NCBI GenBank assembly: GCA_036351255.1
Contig: JAZBOS010000094.1
Span: 62,001-126,000, forward strand
DNA length: 64,000 nucleotides
Source of the DNA: Bacteroides sp.
GTDB taxonomy: Bacteria; Bacteroidota; Bacteroidia; Bacteroidales; UBA7960
Direction: 5' to 3'
The translations under genes were made by a program, and so were the position numbers. Each line of letters opens with the position of its first letter. The first letter of the stretch is position 1. The notes under the pieces are model-generated. The model was not told the origin of the DNA. It saw only the letters and a list, made by a program, of their open reading frames with translations, and did no database searches. Of this stretch, positions 1 through 8,652 are shown in pieces.

Positions 1-2
1 TG

Positions 3-578
3 TTCTTTCGCCAAAGGGAATTAAGACTGAAAACCGAAAACGAACTCCTGGTTCATCAAAACCAGTCCTACAACTCCCAAAAAGCCCTTAGTGAACTGGA
101 GATTAACACAATCCAGATGGAAAACACCATGCTGAGCAATAAACTGGAACTCAAAAGGCAGGAACTTAATAACCTATTGATGAATATCAGCGAGCAAAGG
201 GCTTTCCTTGAAAATATTTCCAATCAAATCAATGAACTGATCGGACAAGAGGATATCCCCATGCGGGATGCCCGCCTAAAAGAGTTATCGGTGCTGCTCA
301 AACAGAAAATGTCGTTCACTAAGGAACTGGATGAATACTACGGGCAGATAGAGAAAATTCACAAAGACTTTCAGATCAAGCTTTCTAACCGGTTCCCCGA
401 TTTAACTGAAAATGAAAAGCGCCTGGCTACGTTGGTCCGCTTGAATTTTTCTACCAAGGAAATCGCCACCTTTTTGAATATTTCAGCCAAAAGCGTGGAG
501 ATTGCACGGTATCGCCTCCGAAAAAAACTGGAATTAAAACCCGGGGAGAATTTACCCCAGTTTCTAATAAACCTTTAA
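3..578 (+). CDS. LuxR-type HTH regulator, C-terminal part
   Basis: The frame is open from base 3, so the gene begins before the window and only its last 191 residues are visible. This part starts with a long Glu/Lys/Leu-rich stretch that looks like a coiled coil, as found after the membrane segment of Bacteroidota TPR or Y_Y_Y sensor-regulators. It ends in a helix-turn-helix of LuxR/GerE type: the segment from LTENEKRLATLVRLNFSTKE to the terminal KKLEL resembles the family pattern, with SAKSVEIARYRLRKK as the recognition helix. It probably binds DNA in response to a signal sensed by the missing N-terminal part. No receiver domain is visible. The next gene starts 96 bp downstream on the same strand, so a regulatory link to the porin is possible but not shown. 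Confidence 0.75.
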   Translation, partial: FFRQRELRLKTENELLVHQNQSYNSQKALSELEINTIQMENTMLSNKLELKRQELNNLLMNISEQRAFLENISNQINELIGQEDIPMRDARLKELSVLLKQKMSFTKELDEYYGQIEKIHKDFQIKLSNRFPDLTENEKRLATLVRLNFSTKEIATFLNISAKSVEIARYRLRKKLELKPGENLPQFLINL

Positions 579-674
579 ACAGTTCATGGCTTTCTGGCAA
601 ACTTGAGTTTAGAATCTTTACCCAAAATTGAAAAATAAACTTTGTTAAACTATTCATTAACCAATTAAACCGAA

Positions 675-2264
675 ATGAACAAACTAAGCAAACTACTGAT
701 TGTCTGTTTGTTGCTCAGCTTTAGCGCTGTTGCCTACGGACAAGTGCGCAATGTAACTGGCGTGGTGACTTCCGAAGTGGATGGTAGCCCCGTTGCAGAT
801 GTGCAAGTTACTGTGAATGACTCTGACATTACTGCAAAAACAAATGCGGCAGGGCGTTTTACCATTGGGGTACCGGAAAATTCATCCCTGGTTCTTCTGT
901 TCAATCACCCTGATTATGAAGAGGAGATGGTTATTCTTGGGGGCAGGACACAAGTTGAACTTGCTCTCGCCTCCAGCATCCGCTACAACCAATACGGTGC
1001 CAGGGTAAAACGTGACCCGCTCTTTCCCGAAGAACGCAACGGTATTCTTGTCCTTGAAAACAAGGATCAGGATTACCGCATTTGGTTCGACGCCAGGATC
1101 AACGCAGATGGGGCTGCATTCTTTGGCGATACCTACAATGAAATTGGGAACGGTACTTCCCTCAGAAGGGCCCGCTTTGCCGTCAAATCACAGTTTAGTA
1201 AAAATTGGTACGGGGAGTTTGATATTGACGTTTCCAACTCTGAACTCGAAATGAAGGATGCCTACCTTGAGTACAACAACCTTAAAGGCCTGGAGTTTAA
1301 AGTGGGTCACTACAAGGAAGTATTTTCTATGGAAAGGGCCACCTCTTCACGGTATACCCAGTTCATTGAAAGACCCAATGTGACCAATGCCATTTCACCT
1401 TCCAGAACCATTGGGATTGGCCTATCCTATAACAGGAACTGGTTCCTTGGTTATACTGGCCTTCATTTCCAGAAGGTGGATGACTTGGAAGAAAGGCTTT
1501 TCTCAAAGGATGCCAATAAAGACTTTGGGGTGGATGAAGGCTACTCATTAACGGGTAAGTTTGTAGCCATGCCCTGGTATGATGATCTGACTAAAGGACT
1601 GCACTTTGCTTTGGCCGGCTCTTATCGTACCCCCAAAACCTCTGCTGAGGTCATTGGATCGACCCGCTTCGATACCAGGTCATTATCCTCCATTAACCGC
1701 AAGAAATATATTGATACCGATGATATTACATCCGTAGACTTTACCCTCCTAGGCAACGTGGAAATCGCCGGATATTACAAGAATTTCCGCTTCCAGTCCG
1801 AATTTATGATGGCCGACGTTAATCGCCTGGACGATTTGCCCACAGAACAATTTAACGGTTTCTTCATGCAGGGAGCTGTAATGCTTTTTGGTGGCAACTA
1901 TGTTTACAACACCGGGGAAGGCGAATTTACCCAGTCTGTAAGAGGTAAAGAATGGGGTGATATCGATATTGCCTTCCGCTACGATTACCTGAGTCTGAAC
2001 AGCCGTGGTGAAGGAAACATTATGGGAGGTGCTGGCGAAGGTTATACTTTTGGCCTTAACTATTATGCCAACCATAACGTTAAAATCTCACTTAACTACG
2101 CCTACCTCAACCACGACCGTTATGCAACAGGTAAGAACAAGTTATTTGTTGGCTATAACGAGGCAGGTGAACTAACTACTAACGGTATGTCTGTGGTTGA
2201 TCCTGAAGGCACTGCCGGTGAGGATTTCCATATGATCGCCGTGCGATTTGAAGTTGCGTTTTAA
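675..2264 (+). CDS. OprO/OprP-like outer-membrane porin with N-terminal carboxypeptidase-regulatory-like domain
   Basis: 529 residues. A signal peptide (about residues 1-22, ending AVAYGQ) is followed by a carboxypeptidase-regulatory-like beta-sandwich (about 24-95, starting VRNVTGVVTSEVDGSPVADV). The rest reads as a porin barrel of the phosphate-selective porin O/P family: DYRIWFDARINADGA, GTSLRRARFAVKSQFSKNWY, the FKVGHYKEVFSMERATSSRY type segment, and alternating beta-strands to a terminal aromatic strand ending RFEVAF. The family forms anion-preferring channels, some selective for phosphate or polyphosphate; substrate choice cannot be read here. The leading regulatory-like domain is common on Bacteroidota outer-membrane proteins. 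A lamin-tail lipoprotein starts 25 bp downstream, which suggests co-transcription. Confidence 0.85.
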   Translation: MNKLSKLLIVCLLLSFSAVAYGQVRNVTGVVTSEVDGSPVADVQVTVNDSDITAKTNAAGRFTIGVPENSSLVLLFNHPDYEEEMVILGGRTQVELALASSIRYNQYGARVKRDPLFPEERNGILVLENKDQDYRIWFDARINADGAAFFGDTYNEIGNGTSLRRARFAVKSQFSKNWYGEFDIDVSNSELEMKDAYLEYNNLKGLEFKVGHYKEVFSMERATSSRYTQFIERPNVTNAISPSRTIGIGLSYNRNWFLGYTGLHFQKVDDLEERLFSKDANKDFGVDEGYSLTGKFVAMPWYDDLTKGLHFALAGSYRTPKTSAEVIGSTRFDTRSLSSINRKKYIDTDDITSVDFTLLGNVEIAGYYKNFRFQSEFMMADVNRLDDLPTEQFNGFFMQGAVMLFGGNYVYNTGEGEFTQSVRGKEWGDIDIAFRYDYLSLNSRGEGNIMGGAGEGYTFGLNYYANHNVKISLNYAYLNHDRYATGKNKLFVGYNEAGELTTNGMSVVDPEGTAGEDFHMIAVRFEVAF

Positions 2265-2289
2265 TTGAAAAATCATAATTCTTAAAAGG

Positions 2290-4035
2290 ATGAGAACAAA
2301 CAGAATAATACTAGCCATAGCACTTCTGGCCTTTGGCCTGTCAAGCTGCGTGAAGGATGAGGTGTATATTGACGATTCCGTCACAGCCGAGTCCCCCATT
2401 GTGATGAATGAAGTTTTTTCCAGGGGCGTTCCTGAAAACCCCGACTGGGTTGAAGTTTATAACACCTCCAATGAAAACGTCGACCTTAGTGGATACAAGA
2501 TCTATGATGGAGGTGGACAGTCGGGTGCAAAACCCAAAATGGAATTTCCTGCAGGAACCATTATTCCTCCCAAGGGCTTTTTTGTAATCGTTGTCGACTC
2601 TGAAGATGAGGCTGGTTTTGGTTTGTCAAGCGGTGGCGACATTATTTGGCTTGAAAATGCGGCGGGCGAACAGATTGACAACGTGGAAATCCCTGCAATG
2701 CCTATTGAGACCACATCCTATGGAAGAATGCCCGACGGAAGCGACAACTGGCAGATCCTGGAAACCGTTACACGTGGCACCGCCAACGATGATTCACCAG
2801 CTCCGGAAATCTCTGATATCCTGATGAATGAAGTTTACTCAAGAGGGATTGAAGGAAACCTTGACTGGGTTGAAATTTACAATACTTCTGACGGTGAAAT
2901 CGATATCAGTGGATTCAAAATCTATGACAGTGGCGGACAGTCGGGTTCCAAGCCCAAGAAGGAGATCCCTGCAGGTTCACTGATCCCAGCTAAGGGTTTC
3001 ATGGTCATTATTGTCGATGACGAGGAAGATAGCGGGTTTGGTATTTCCAGCGGGGGTGAAACCCTTTGGCTGGAAGATGCTTCCGGTGAGGTTATCCACA
3101 CCCTGGAAGTTCCTGCTGTACCCGTAGAAACCAATTCCTACGGTGCTTTCCCCGATGGAAGCGACAACTGGCAGATCCTTGAATTCGTTACCCGCGGAAC
3201 GGCCAATAACGATGGTCCAGCGCCTGTTGTTAAACTGAATGAGGCTTTCTCAAGGGGTATCGATGGCAACCCAGACTGGATTGAGGTGTATAATGCCTCC
3301 GCCGAAGATGTTGATATCACCGGTTACAAGATCTACGACAGCGGTGGTTTCGCAGGTACCAAGCCCAAGAAGCTTTTCCCGGAAGGCTCTGTTGTGCCTG
3401 CCAATGGTTTCCTGGTCATCGTTGTCGACGATGAGGATGAAAGTGGCTTTGGTCTTAGCAGCGGGGGCGATGCTGTTTGGCTTGAGGATACCGATGGAAA
3501 TGTCATGGACTTTGTGGCCATTCCTGCACTCGAGGAGTCCCAGTCTTTCGGCCGTTTTGCCGATGGTGCACATAACTGGCAGGTGCTGAATTTCGTAACC
3601 CGTGGAACAGCTAATAGCGATGCTGCCAATGCTCCTGCCATTGTAATGAACGAAACTTATTCCAGAGGCGATGATGTTAATCCTGATTGGATTGAAATCT
3701 ACAATACTTCCTCCGGCGATATTGACATCAGTGGATACAAGATATACGACAGCGGCGGTTTCGAAGGAACCAAGCCCAAGAAAGAATTCCCTGCCGGCTC
3801 TTTGGTTCCCGCCAACGGCTTTCTGGTAATCGTGGTTGATGATGAAGACGATAGCGGCTTCGGCTTGGGCAGCGGTGGTGACGCCGTTTGGCTCGAAGAT
3901 ACTGGTGGTAACGTCATTGATTTCGTGATAATCCCTGCCCTCGAAACAACCCAGTCATTTGGCCGGTTTGAAGACGGGGCCCATAACTGGGAAATCCTCA
4001 ATACGGTTACCAATGGTTCTGCAAATAGTCAATAG
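2290..4035 (+). CDS. lipoprotein with four tandem lamin-tail domains
   Basis: 581 residues. The N-terminus is a lipoprotein signal with lipobox LSSC (Cys20). After a short linker the whole protein is four lamin-tail (LTD) domains of about 135-140 residues, starting near residues 37, 177, 313 and 451. Each begins with (I/L)xMNExxSRG, passes PDWVEVYN and SGYKIYD, has a central VVDDEDxSGFG, and ends NWQILxxVTRGTAN. The LTD is an immunoglobulin-like fold, often found on secreted bacterial nucleases and CotH proteins; it is thought to bind surfaces or nucleic acid, but its bacterial role is not settled. No catalytic domain is present. Acidic VDDEDD loops in all four domains may bind calcium (inference). 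It lies 25 bp after the porin gene and is probably surface exposed with it. Confidence 0.85.
   Translation: MRTNRIILAIALLAFGLSSCVKDEVYIDDSVTAESPIVMNEVFSRGVPENPDWVEVYNTSNENVDLSGYKIYDGGGQSGAKPKMEFPAGTIIPPKGFFVIVVDSEDEAGFGLSSGGDIIWLENAAGEQIDNVEIPAMPIETTSYGRMPDGSDNWQILETVTRGTANDDSPAPEISDILMNEVYSRGIEGNLDWVEIYNTSDGEIDISGFKIYDSGGQSGSKPKKEIPAGSLIPAKGFMVIIVDDEEDSGFGISSGGETLWLEDASGEVIHTLEVPAVPVETNSYGAFPDGSDNWQILEFVTRGTANNDGPAPVVKLNEAFSRGIDGNPDWIEVYNASAEDVDITGYKIYDSGGFAGTKPKKLFPEGSVVPANGFLVIVVDDEDESGFGLSSGGDAVWLEDTDGNVMDFVAIPALEESQSFGRFADGAHNWQVLNFVTRGTANSDAANAPAIVMNETYSRGDDVNPDWIEIYNTSSGDIDISGYKIYDSGGFEGTKPKKEFPAGSLVPANGFLVIVVDDEDDSGFGLGSGGDAVWLEDTGGNVIDFVIIPALETTQSFGRFEDGAHNWEILNTVTNGSANSQ
2398..4032 (+). 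repeat. four in-frame repeats of about 410 bp encoding lamin-tail domains
   Basis: The coding sequence divides into four units starting near 2398, 2818, 3226 and 3640. Units 3 and 4 are closest at both DNA and protein level, sharing the YDSGGF and NGFLVIVVDDED segments, and units 1 and 2 share YDxGGQSG. This fits duplication of a two-domain block followed by drift. Confidence 0.8.
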
Positions 4036-4100
4036 AACATTCTGGACTCATTGAAAAAAAACTTTGTCAAAGTCTAGTTATTAAAAACAGCTTTTGTGAG

Positions 4101-4153
4101 GCAAGGGAAGGGGTGTGGTGTGCACAATCCTATACTCACCCCTTCCCGCTTGC
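4101..4153 (+). promoter_or_regulatory. intergenic stem-loop
   Basis: The left arm at 4101-4115 (gcaagggaaggggtg) pairs with 4137-4153, with two extra bases bulged. The loop holds a tgtgca palindrome. No T-run follows, so it is not a classical intrinsic terminator. It lies between the lamin-tail lipoprotein and the CYTH-like gene and could slow transcription or set an mRNA processing point between the outer-membrane pair and the downstream genes. Confidence 0.5.
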
Positions 4154-4185
4154 TTCTCCAATATCCCCGAAAATGACTCAAACAT

Positions 4186-4830
4186 ATGAAAAAGGAAGAA
4201 TTAAAAATCGGAGAAATCTCCAAGCCGCGCTTTGAATTCCGATCCTTTGGGCAGGATTTCGATGAAGCTCATTTCAGGATGTCGCGTCTTTCGGTGCCCG
4301 TACCCGAAAAGGTATGGGAAAGGCACTCGGATGAGGTCTATATCCTATCGCGTACCAACGACATCAACAACACCAAGATCCGCGATGGAAAAATGGACAT
4401 TAAAACCTATGTGCAAACCGTGGATGGACTTGAACAATGGAATCCCCTAATGAAGGGAGAATTCCCCATTAAACCCGAAATCCTTAAAAATGAGGTCTTC
4501 CCTGCCTTCCAGGTGGATATTCCCTCGCTCGACCAGGAAGTATACACCTTTGATGAGTTTATGGCCATCATCAAAAACCATCCGGATTTGCAGGCTGTCA
4601 GGGTGCATAAGGAACGTTACGGGTACATGGTAAACAATACCATATGCGAGTTTGGATACGTGCTTATAAACGGAGCCCAGTTGGTGACCATAAATTCCGA
4701 ATCTACCGAGGTGGAAGATATCAAAAAAACCATTCGGGATGTGGGTCTCGATGGAGTGGAAAACATCAACTACCTGCAGGCTATCAAGCGGGTTATAGGC
4801 TGGATCGATAAGCCTGTGGCAAATGAGTAA
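4186..4830 (+). CDS. divergent CYTH-like (triphosphate tunnel) protein, function unknown
   Basis: 214 residues, no signal peptide, predicted cytoplasmic. I do not recognise an exact family. The layout resembles a CYTH/triphosphate-tunnel enzyme: a first strand EISKPRFEFRSF, then EVYILSR, then KIRDGKMDIKTYVQ, and in the second half AVRVHKERYGYMV, ICEFGYVLING, VTINSES and a GLDGVENINYLQAIKR tail. These positions match the alternating charged strands (LKxR, KxR, ExE) that line the tunnel in the family. The canonical N-terminal ExExK motif is not clear, so catalytic competence is doubtful. The next gene encodes a clear CYTH protein, which supports the reading. The first gap, after the lipoprotein gene, is 150 bp with a hairpin; the second, before the CYTH gene, is 177 bp. 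Confidence 0.5.
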   Translation: MKKEELKIGEISKPRFEFRSFGQDFDEAHFRMSRLSVPVPEKVWERHSDEVYILSRTNDINNTKIRDGKMDIKTYVQTVDGLEQWNPLMKGEFPIKPEILKNEVFPAFQVDIPSLDQEVYTFDEFMAIIKNHPDLQAVRVHKERYGYMVNNTICEFGYVLINGAQLVTINSESTEVEDIKKTIRDVGLDGVENINYLQAIKRVIGWIDKPVANE

Positions 4831-4944
4831 AAGCTTGTCTGCTTCGCGTTGTCAGGGTTTTCTGGTGGCCAGGTTGGTGCTCAAATAAAACAGCTTTTCC
4901 TTTTGACCTGACCGCAATGACAATCCCCAAATTGCGGGAATGAA

Positions 4945-4980
4945 CACGACAACAATGACAACCACGACAACAATGACAAC
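4945..4980 (+). repeat. perfect 18-bp tandem duplication
   Basis: The 18-mer cacgacaacaatgacaac occurs twice head to tail (4945-4962 and 4963-4980), inside an A/C-rich stretch just before the CYTH gene start at 5008. It is probably slippage in a low-complexity leader. It lacks a dyad and differs in unit and period from the 11-bp arrays elsewhere in the window. Confidence 0.85.
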
Positions 4981-5007
4981 GATGATAACTAATAAACCAA
5001 AAAAGCC

Positions 5008-5475
5008 ATGCCACAAGAAATAGAACGCAAGTTTTTAGTAAAGGGCGACTTTAAGCCCTTTGTGACCAAAAAAACCCGCATCGTACAAGGGTATTTGTCC
5101 TCTGTTCCTGAACGTACCGTCAGGGTGCGTGTCAAAGGAGACAAAGGTTTTCTTACCGTAAAGGGTATCGGAAGCCAATCTGGCGCAAGCCGTTATGAAT
5201 GGGAAAAGGAAATTCCCGTTGAGGAAGCCCAGGAGTTGCTGAATATCTGCGAACCGGGGGTGATTGACAAAACCCGCTACCTGGTAAAGGCAGGAAAGCA
5301 TACCTTTGAAGTGGATGAGTTTTATGGTGAGAACCAGGGACTGATCATGGCCGAAGTAGAATTATCGTCTGAGGACGAAGTGTTCGAAAAACCAGACTGG
5401 CTGGGGGAAGAGGTAACCGGCTATACCCGCTACTACAACTCCATGTTGATGAAGAACCCCTACAGGAAGTGGTAG
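5008..5475 (+). CDS. CYTH domain protein, likely inorganic triphosphatase
   Basis: 155 residues, a typical single-domain bacterial CYTH length. The signature EIERK motif is at residues 4-8, followed by the tunnel-strand motifs RTVRVRVKGDKGFLTVKG, RYEWEKEIP, DKTRYLV, FEVDEFYGENQGLIMAEVEL and a YTRYYNS tail. These give the metal-binding Glu and phosphate-binding Arg/Lys residues of the family. Characterised short bacterial members such as NE1496 of Nitrosomonas and Clostridium TTM hydrolyse inorganic tripolyphosphate with Mg or Mn; adenylate cyclase activity is known only for a class IV subset. It is probably cytoplasmic. The SLC13-type transporter starts 53 bp downstream on the same strand. 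Confidence 0.9.
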   Translation: MPQEIERKFLVKGDFKPFVTKKTRIVQGYLSSVPERTVRVRVKGDKGFLTVKGIGSQSGASRYEWEKEIPVEEAQELLNICEPGVIDKTRYLVKAGKHTFEVDEFYGENQGLIMAEVELSSEDEVFEKPDWLGEEVTGYTRYYNSMLMKNPYRKW

Positions 5476-5528
5476 ATATTGTAAATTAAACGATTACAAC
5501 TTTTTTTATCTTACTTAATTGAAACAGG

Positions 5529-7163
5529 ATGAAAGAGGCTGATATTTTGCCCGAAAGCGAACAGAACAACAATGGCTTTGATCCGCTGGATATGCATCAT
5601 TACCGCATTGAGAAGCTGCCAAAGCGATCCAAAACCCCTTTTGAGAAATGGCTGGCCATCGCCGGGATTCCCATGGCCATACTGGCCTTTGTCCTGTTTG
5701 GATTCATTCTGAAGGTTCCTTTCCTGCAGGATATTGAAGCCCTTGACCTGGTCTCCAAGTCGGCCCTGAAGGAGTTTGAACGTATCGGTGCGGAAGCTTT
5801 CAGCCAGCACAATGCCTATATGCTTGCCATTTTCCTTGCGGCCCTGATCCTCTGGATCACCGAAGCCTTGCCCAATTATCTCACTTCGCTCATCCTTATC
5901 ATTAGCCTGGTGCTGACCGGCGTTCTTACAGAAAAAGAAGCCTATGCCCAACTGGGCCACCCCGTGATGTGGCTCAACATCATGTCGTTTGTCCTGGCCA
6001 GTATGTTGGTGGCCACGGGGGTTGCAAAGCGTTTTGCCCTTTGGTTTATCCTGCGGTTTGGAAAAAACGCCAGCACCATTTTCATCAGCTTCATTTTCAT
6101 CAACATCGTGTTGTCGGCCTTTATCTCGGCCACCACGGCCAAGGCCGCCATCCTGCTTCCTATATTTATGGTAATTGCCGCCATATATGGAGCACGCTCG
6201 GGCGAAGGCAAGAACAACTTTGGCCGCAGCATCGTGCTACAAAACCTCCTGGACATCAATATTGGCGCGGGAGCCTTTGTCACTGGCTCCGGCGCCAACT
6301 TACTGGCAGCCGCCCTTATCCTGGGCGCCACCGGCAGTCCTGTTTATTTCTCCGACTGGATGATGGCACAGTTTCCCATTATGGTGGGCCTGATGTTTGT
6401 TGGATATCTCCTGGCCATGAAGGTGTTCTTTCCCCTAAAACCCGGGGAACGCCTTCCCCAGATCAAGGGGGGGATGGCCCGCCTGAAGGAGGAATATCAG
6501 AAGCTCGGGAAGATGGATGTCCAGGAATTGAAAGCCGTAATCATCTTTGTGCTGATCCTGGCCTTCTGGGCCACCGATCGACTGCACGGCATCAGCGCCA
6601 CAGCAGTGGCCTTCGTGGGCGCCATTGTGGCCCTGCTGCCCAGGGTAGGCATCATCAAGTGGAACGAGGTCGACATCCCCTGGCACCTGATGCTCTTCTC
6701 GGCTGGCGCTTATACCCTCGGAGCGGGACTGGACGTCACCGACCTGCCATCCCTCAGCGTGAACGCATTCTTTGACCATCTGGGCATTGGCGATAATACC
6801 CATTTCTGGCTGCTTTACGTTCTGCTTACCGGGGTAATGGTTTTCAGTGCCCTCATTTTCCAGTCGAAAACCATGCGAACCATGATCTTTATCCCCATTG
6901 CCATCGGGGTGGCCAATCGTTTTGGCTTTTCAGTGTTCAGCCTTGCCCTGCCAGTGGCCTTTATGATTGAGCATGTCTATGTTTTGCCCTTTAACAGCAA
7001 GCCCGCCGCCCTGCTTTATGAAACCGACCAATACTCCCTCACCGATGCCTTCCGCTTCGGCTTCACGATGATGGTCATTGCCTGGGTGATCAACATCATT
7101 GCCGGCGAAACCTGGTTCCGTTATTTGGGCATCACTCCTGATGGGGTGTTTGGAATCTTTTGA
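5529..7163 (+). CDS. SLC13/DASS-family anion:sodium symporter
   Basis: 544 residues with about 12 hydrophobic segments and a soluble N-terminal stretch of about 40 residues (HHYRIEKLPKRSKTPFEKW before the first membrane segment). The family imports di- and tricarboxylates, sulfate or phosphate with Na+. Family features are visible: the WITEALPNYLTSLI segment, the first hairpin region with S200-A-T-T in place of the usual S-N-T, and the second hairpin TGSGANLLAA. The missing Asn in the first motif could change the substrate or ion site. In many Bacteroidota an SLC13 gene sits beside cysC/D/N; here the sulfate-activation genes are 32 kb away and the neighbours are CYTH proteins, so the substrate may not be sulfate. 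A membrane protein starts 19 bp downstream, surely in one transcript. Confidence 0.85.
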   Translation: MKEADILPESEQNNNGFDPLDMHHYRIEKLPKRSKTPFEKWLAIAGIPMAILAFVLFGFILKVPFLQDIEALDLVSKSALKEFERIGAEAFSQHNAYMLAIFLAALILWITEALPNYLTSLILIISLVLTGVLTEKEAYAQLGHPVMWLNIMSFVLASMLVATGVAKRFALWFILRFGKNASTIFISFIFINIVLSAFISATTAKAAILLPIFMVIAAIYGARSGEGKNNFGRSIVLQNLLDINIGAGAFVTGSGANLLAAALILGATGSPVYFSDWMMAQFPIMVGLMFVGYLLAMKVFFPLKPGERLPQIKGGMARLKEEYQKLGKMDVQELKAVIIFVLILAFWATDRLHGISATAVAFVGAIVALLPRVGIIKWNEVDIPWHLMLFSAGAYTLGAGLDVTDLPSLSVNAFFDHLGIGDNTHFWLLYVLLTGVMVFSALIFQSKTMRTMIFIPIAIGVANRFGFSVFSLALPVAFMIEHVYVLPFNSKPAALLYETDQYSLTDAFRFGFTMMVIAWVINIIAGETWFRYLGITPDGVFGIF

Positions 7164-7182
7164 TGCCCCTTATTAAAAGGCT

Positions 7183-8652
7183 ATGATAGAAAGTCTGGTT
7201 AAACTTCACGACAATTTAACTGTAGAGTTGAAACTGGGCTACCATGCCAGGAAAAAACGAAAGATCAGTGAGTTTTCCGTCAATACCTGGTTCTTTATCC
7301 CCAATAGCCTTGATGTCAATCCGGCTACTTATGGAAAAGGTGAATTCTACCGCGACCTGAAGGCCAACATCCGGCTTTCTACCCCGGTATTCCTCCTGCG
7401 CGACATTGCAGGCGAGGGTCATTCCCCCCTCCATAGGCTGCAGGAAGCCTTTGAGCAACTGGCCTCCCATCCCTCAAGAACGGCAGCCGAAGTTTACGAA
7501 TACCAGATCAGGATGTTCCTTTCTATCCTGAAAAGTGCCCTCCGCGATGAGGTCGCCAATATTGACAAGAACGAGTTTTCCGAGGACAAGGAATTCCTGG
7601 TGGATGGTTTCGTAAGTAACGCTGCCAGCATTGCCGCTAAATACCGTGAACTCAGAAGGATCATCAATGTCCCCACAATCCAGAAGAGTCATCGCAACTA
7701 TTTTCTCTTTGGCGATGAATTTATGAGCAATCTCATTGAGTATCATGCTTTTTTGCTTGTTTCAAAACTGGATAAATTGGAGCCTCCGGGGGCTGAAAGT
7801 TATCGCAGACAAATCCTTGACCTTGTTCATCATGAAATTGACTACAAGCGAAGAATAGGATTCAGGGTGGTCAGCCGGGACCAAAAAGAAGACAACCGCG
7901 AACTGACCGTCAGGATGGGGCTGCTGAAAAAATATGCCGAGAGCGAACTTTTCGTAAAGACCAACAAGAAACGCGACCGGATATGGGTTGAGCAGGTTTA
8001 CCTGAGCCTGGCGGCAGGCATTTCAATGGTTTTTGCCACAGCCATGGCATTCTCTTTTCAAAGCCGCTTCGGAAACCTTACCATGCCCTTTTTTGTTGCC
8101 CTGGTCATTAGCTATATGCTTAAGGACCGCATCAAAGAGTTGACACGGTATTATTTTGCCCATAAGCTTGGAAAATGGAGCTTTGATCATAAAACCATTG
8201 TGGGACTGGGTCGCAAGGCGATCGGACAGGTCAGAGAAGCCATGGATTACATTTCCGAAACCAAAGTGCCACCTGAAGTGATTAAACGCAGGGACCGTTC
8301 TCCCATCCTGGAAGCCAACAACAGGATCAATGGCGAACAAATCATCCTTTACAGAAAGCATGTCAGGCTCAACAGGCAGCTGCTTGATGAGTCCAGCCTT
8401 TACCAGATCAATGGTCTTGTCGAGATCCTGAGACTTAACCTCTCCAACCTGACGCAAAAAATGGACAACCCCGAAGTCCCCCTATTTGCCCCGGATGACA
8501 ATGCCCTGGGCTATTCGGTGATCAAGGCCGAGAAGCTTTATTTCCTGAATATGATTCTTCAGTTTCGTTATGAGGACCAAACCGAACTGAAGCGCTACCG
8601 CATCGGATTCAACAGAAATGGCCTCAAGACCATTGAGAATTTTGATCCCTGA
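7183..8652 (+). CDS. unrecognised membrane protein, last gene of the CYTH/SLC13 cluster
   Basis: 489 residues; I do not recognise the family. The first about 265 residues look soluble and mixed alpha/beta, with charged helices around 100-250 and no signal peptide. Two adjacent membrane segments follow: about 270-292 (VYLSLAAGISMVFATAMAFS) and about 297-315 (PFFVALVISYMLKDR). The last about 170 residues are again soluble and rich in charge, with a beta-rich end (RYEDQTELKRYRIGFNRNG). The topology, two large cytoplasmic parts joined by a membrane hairpin, would suit a regulatory or coupling protein. It starts 19 bp after the SLC13 gene, so a role with the transporter is likely. No catalytic motif is evident. 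Confidence 0.75.
   Translation: MIESLVKLHDNLTVELKLGYHARKKRKISEFSVNTWFFIPNSLDVNPATYGKGEFYRDLKANIRLSTPVFLLRDIAGEGHSPLHRLQEAFEQLASHPSRTAAEVYEYQIRMFLSILKSALRDEVANIDKNEFSEDKEFLVDGFVSNAASIAAKYRELRRIINVPTIQKSHRNYFLFGDEFMSNLIEYHAFLLVSKLDKLEPPGAESYRRQILDLVHHEIDYKRRIGFRVVSRDQKEDNRELTVRMGLLKKYAESELFVKTNKKRDRIWVEQVYLSLAAGISMVFATAMAFSFQSRFGNLTMPFFVALVISYMLKDRIKELTRYYFAHKLGKWSFDHKTIVGLGRKAIGQVREAMDYISETKVPPEVIKRRDRSPILEANNRINGEQIILYRKHVRLNRQLLDESSLYQINGLVEILRLNLSNLTQKMDNPEVPLFAPDDNALGYSVIKAEKLYFLNMILQFRYEDQTELKRYRIGFNRNGLKTIENFDP

Noticed and set aside
2398..4032. Long antisense frames in the lamin-tail gene
   Set aside because: They repeat with each domain and are a by-product of codon use in the sense strand.
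5969..6775. 268-codon frame inside the SLC13 gene
   Set aside because: It is in another frame of a clear transporter and has no hydrophobic or family pattern.
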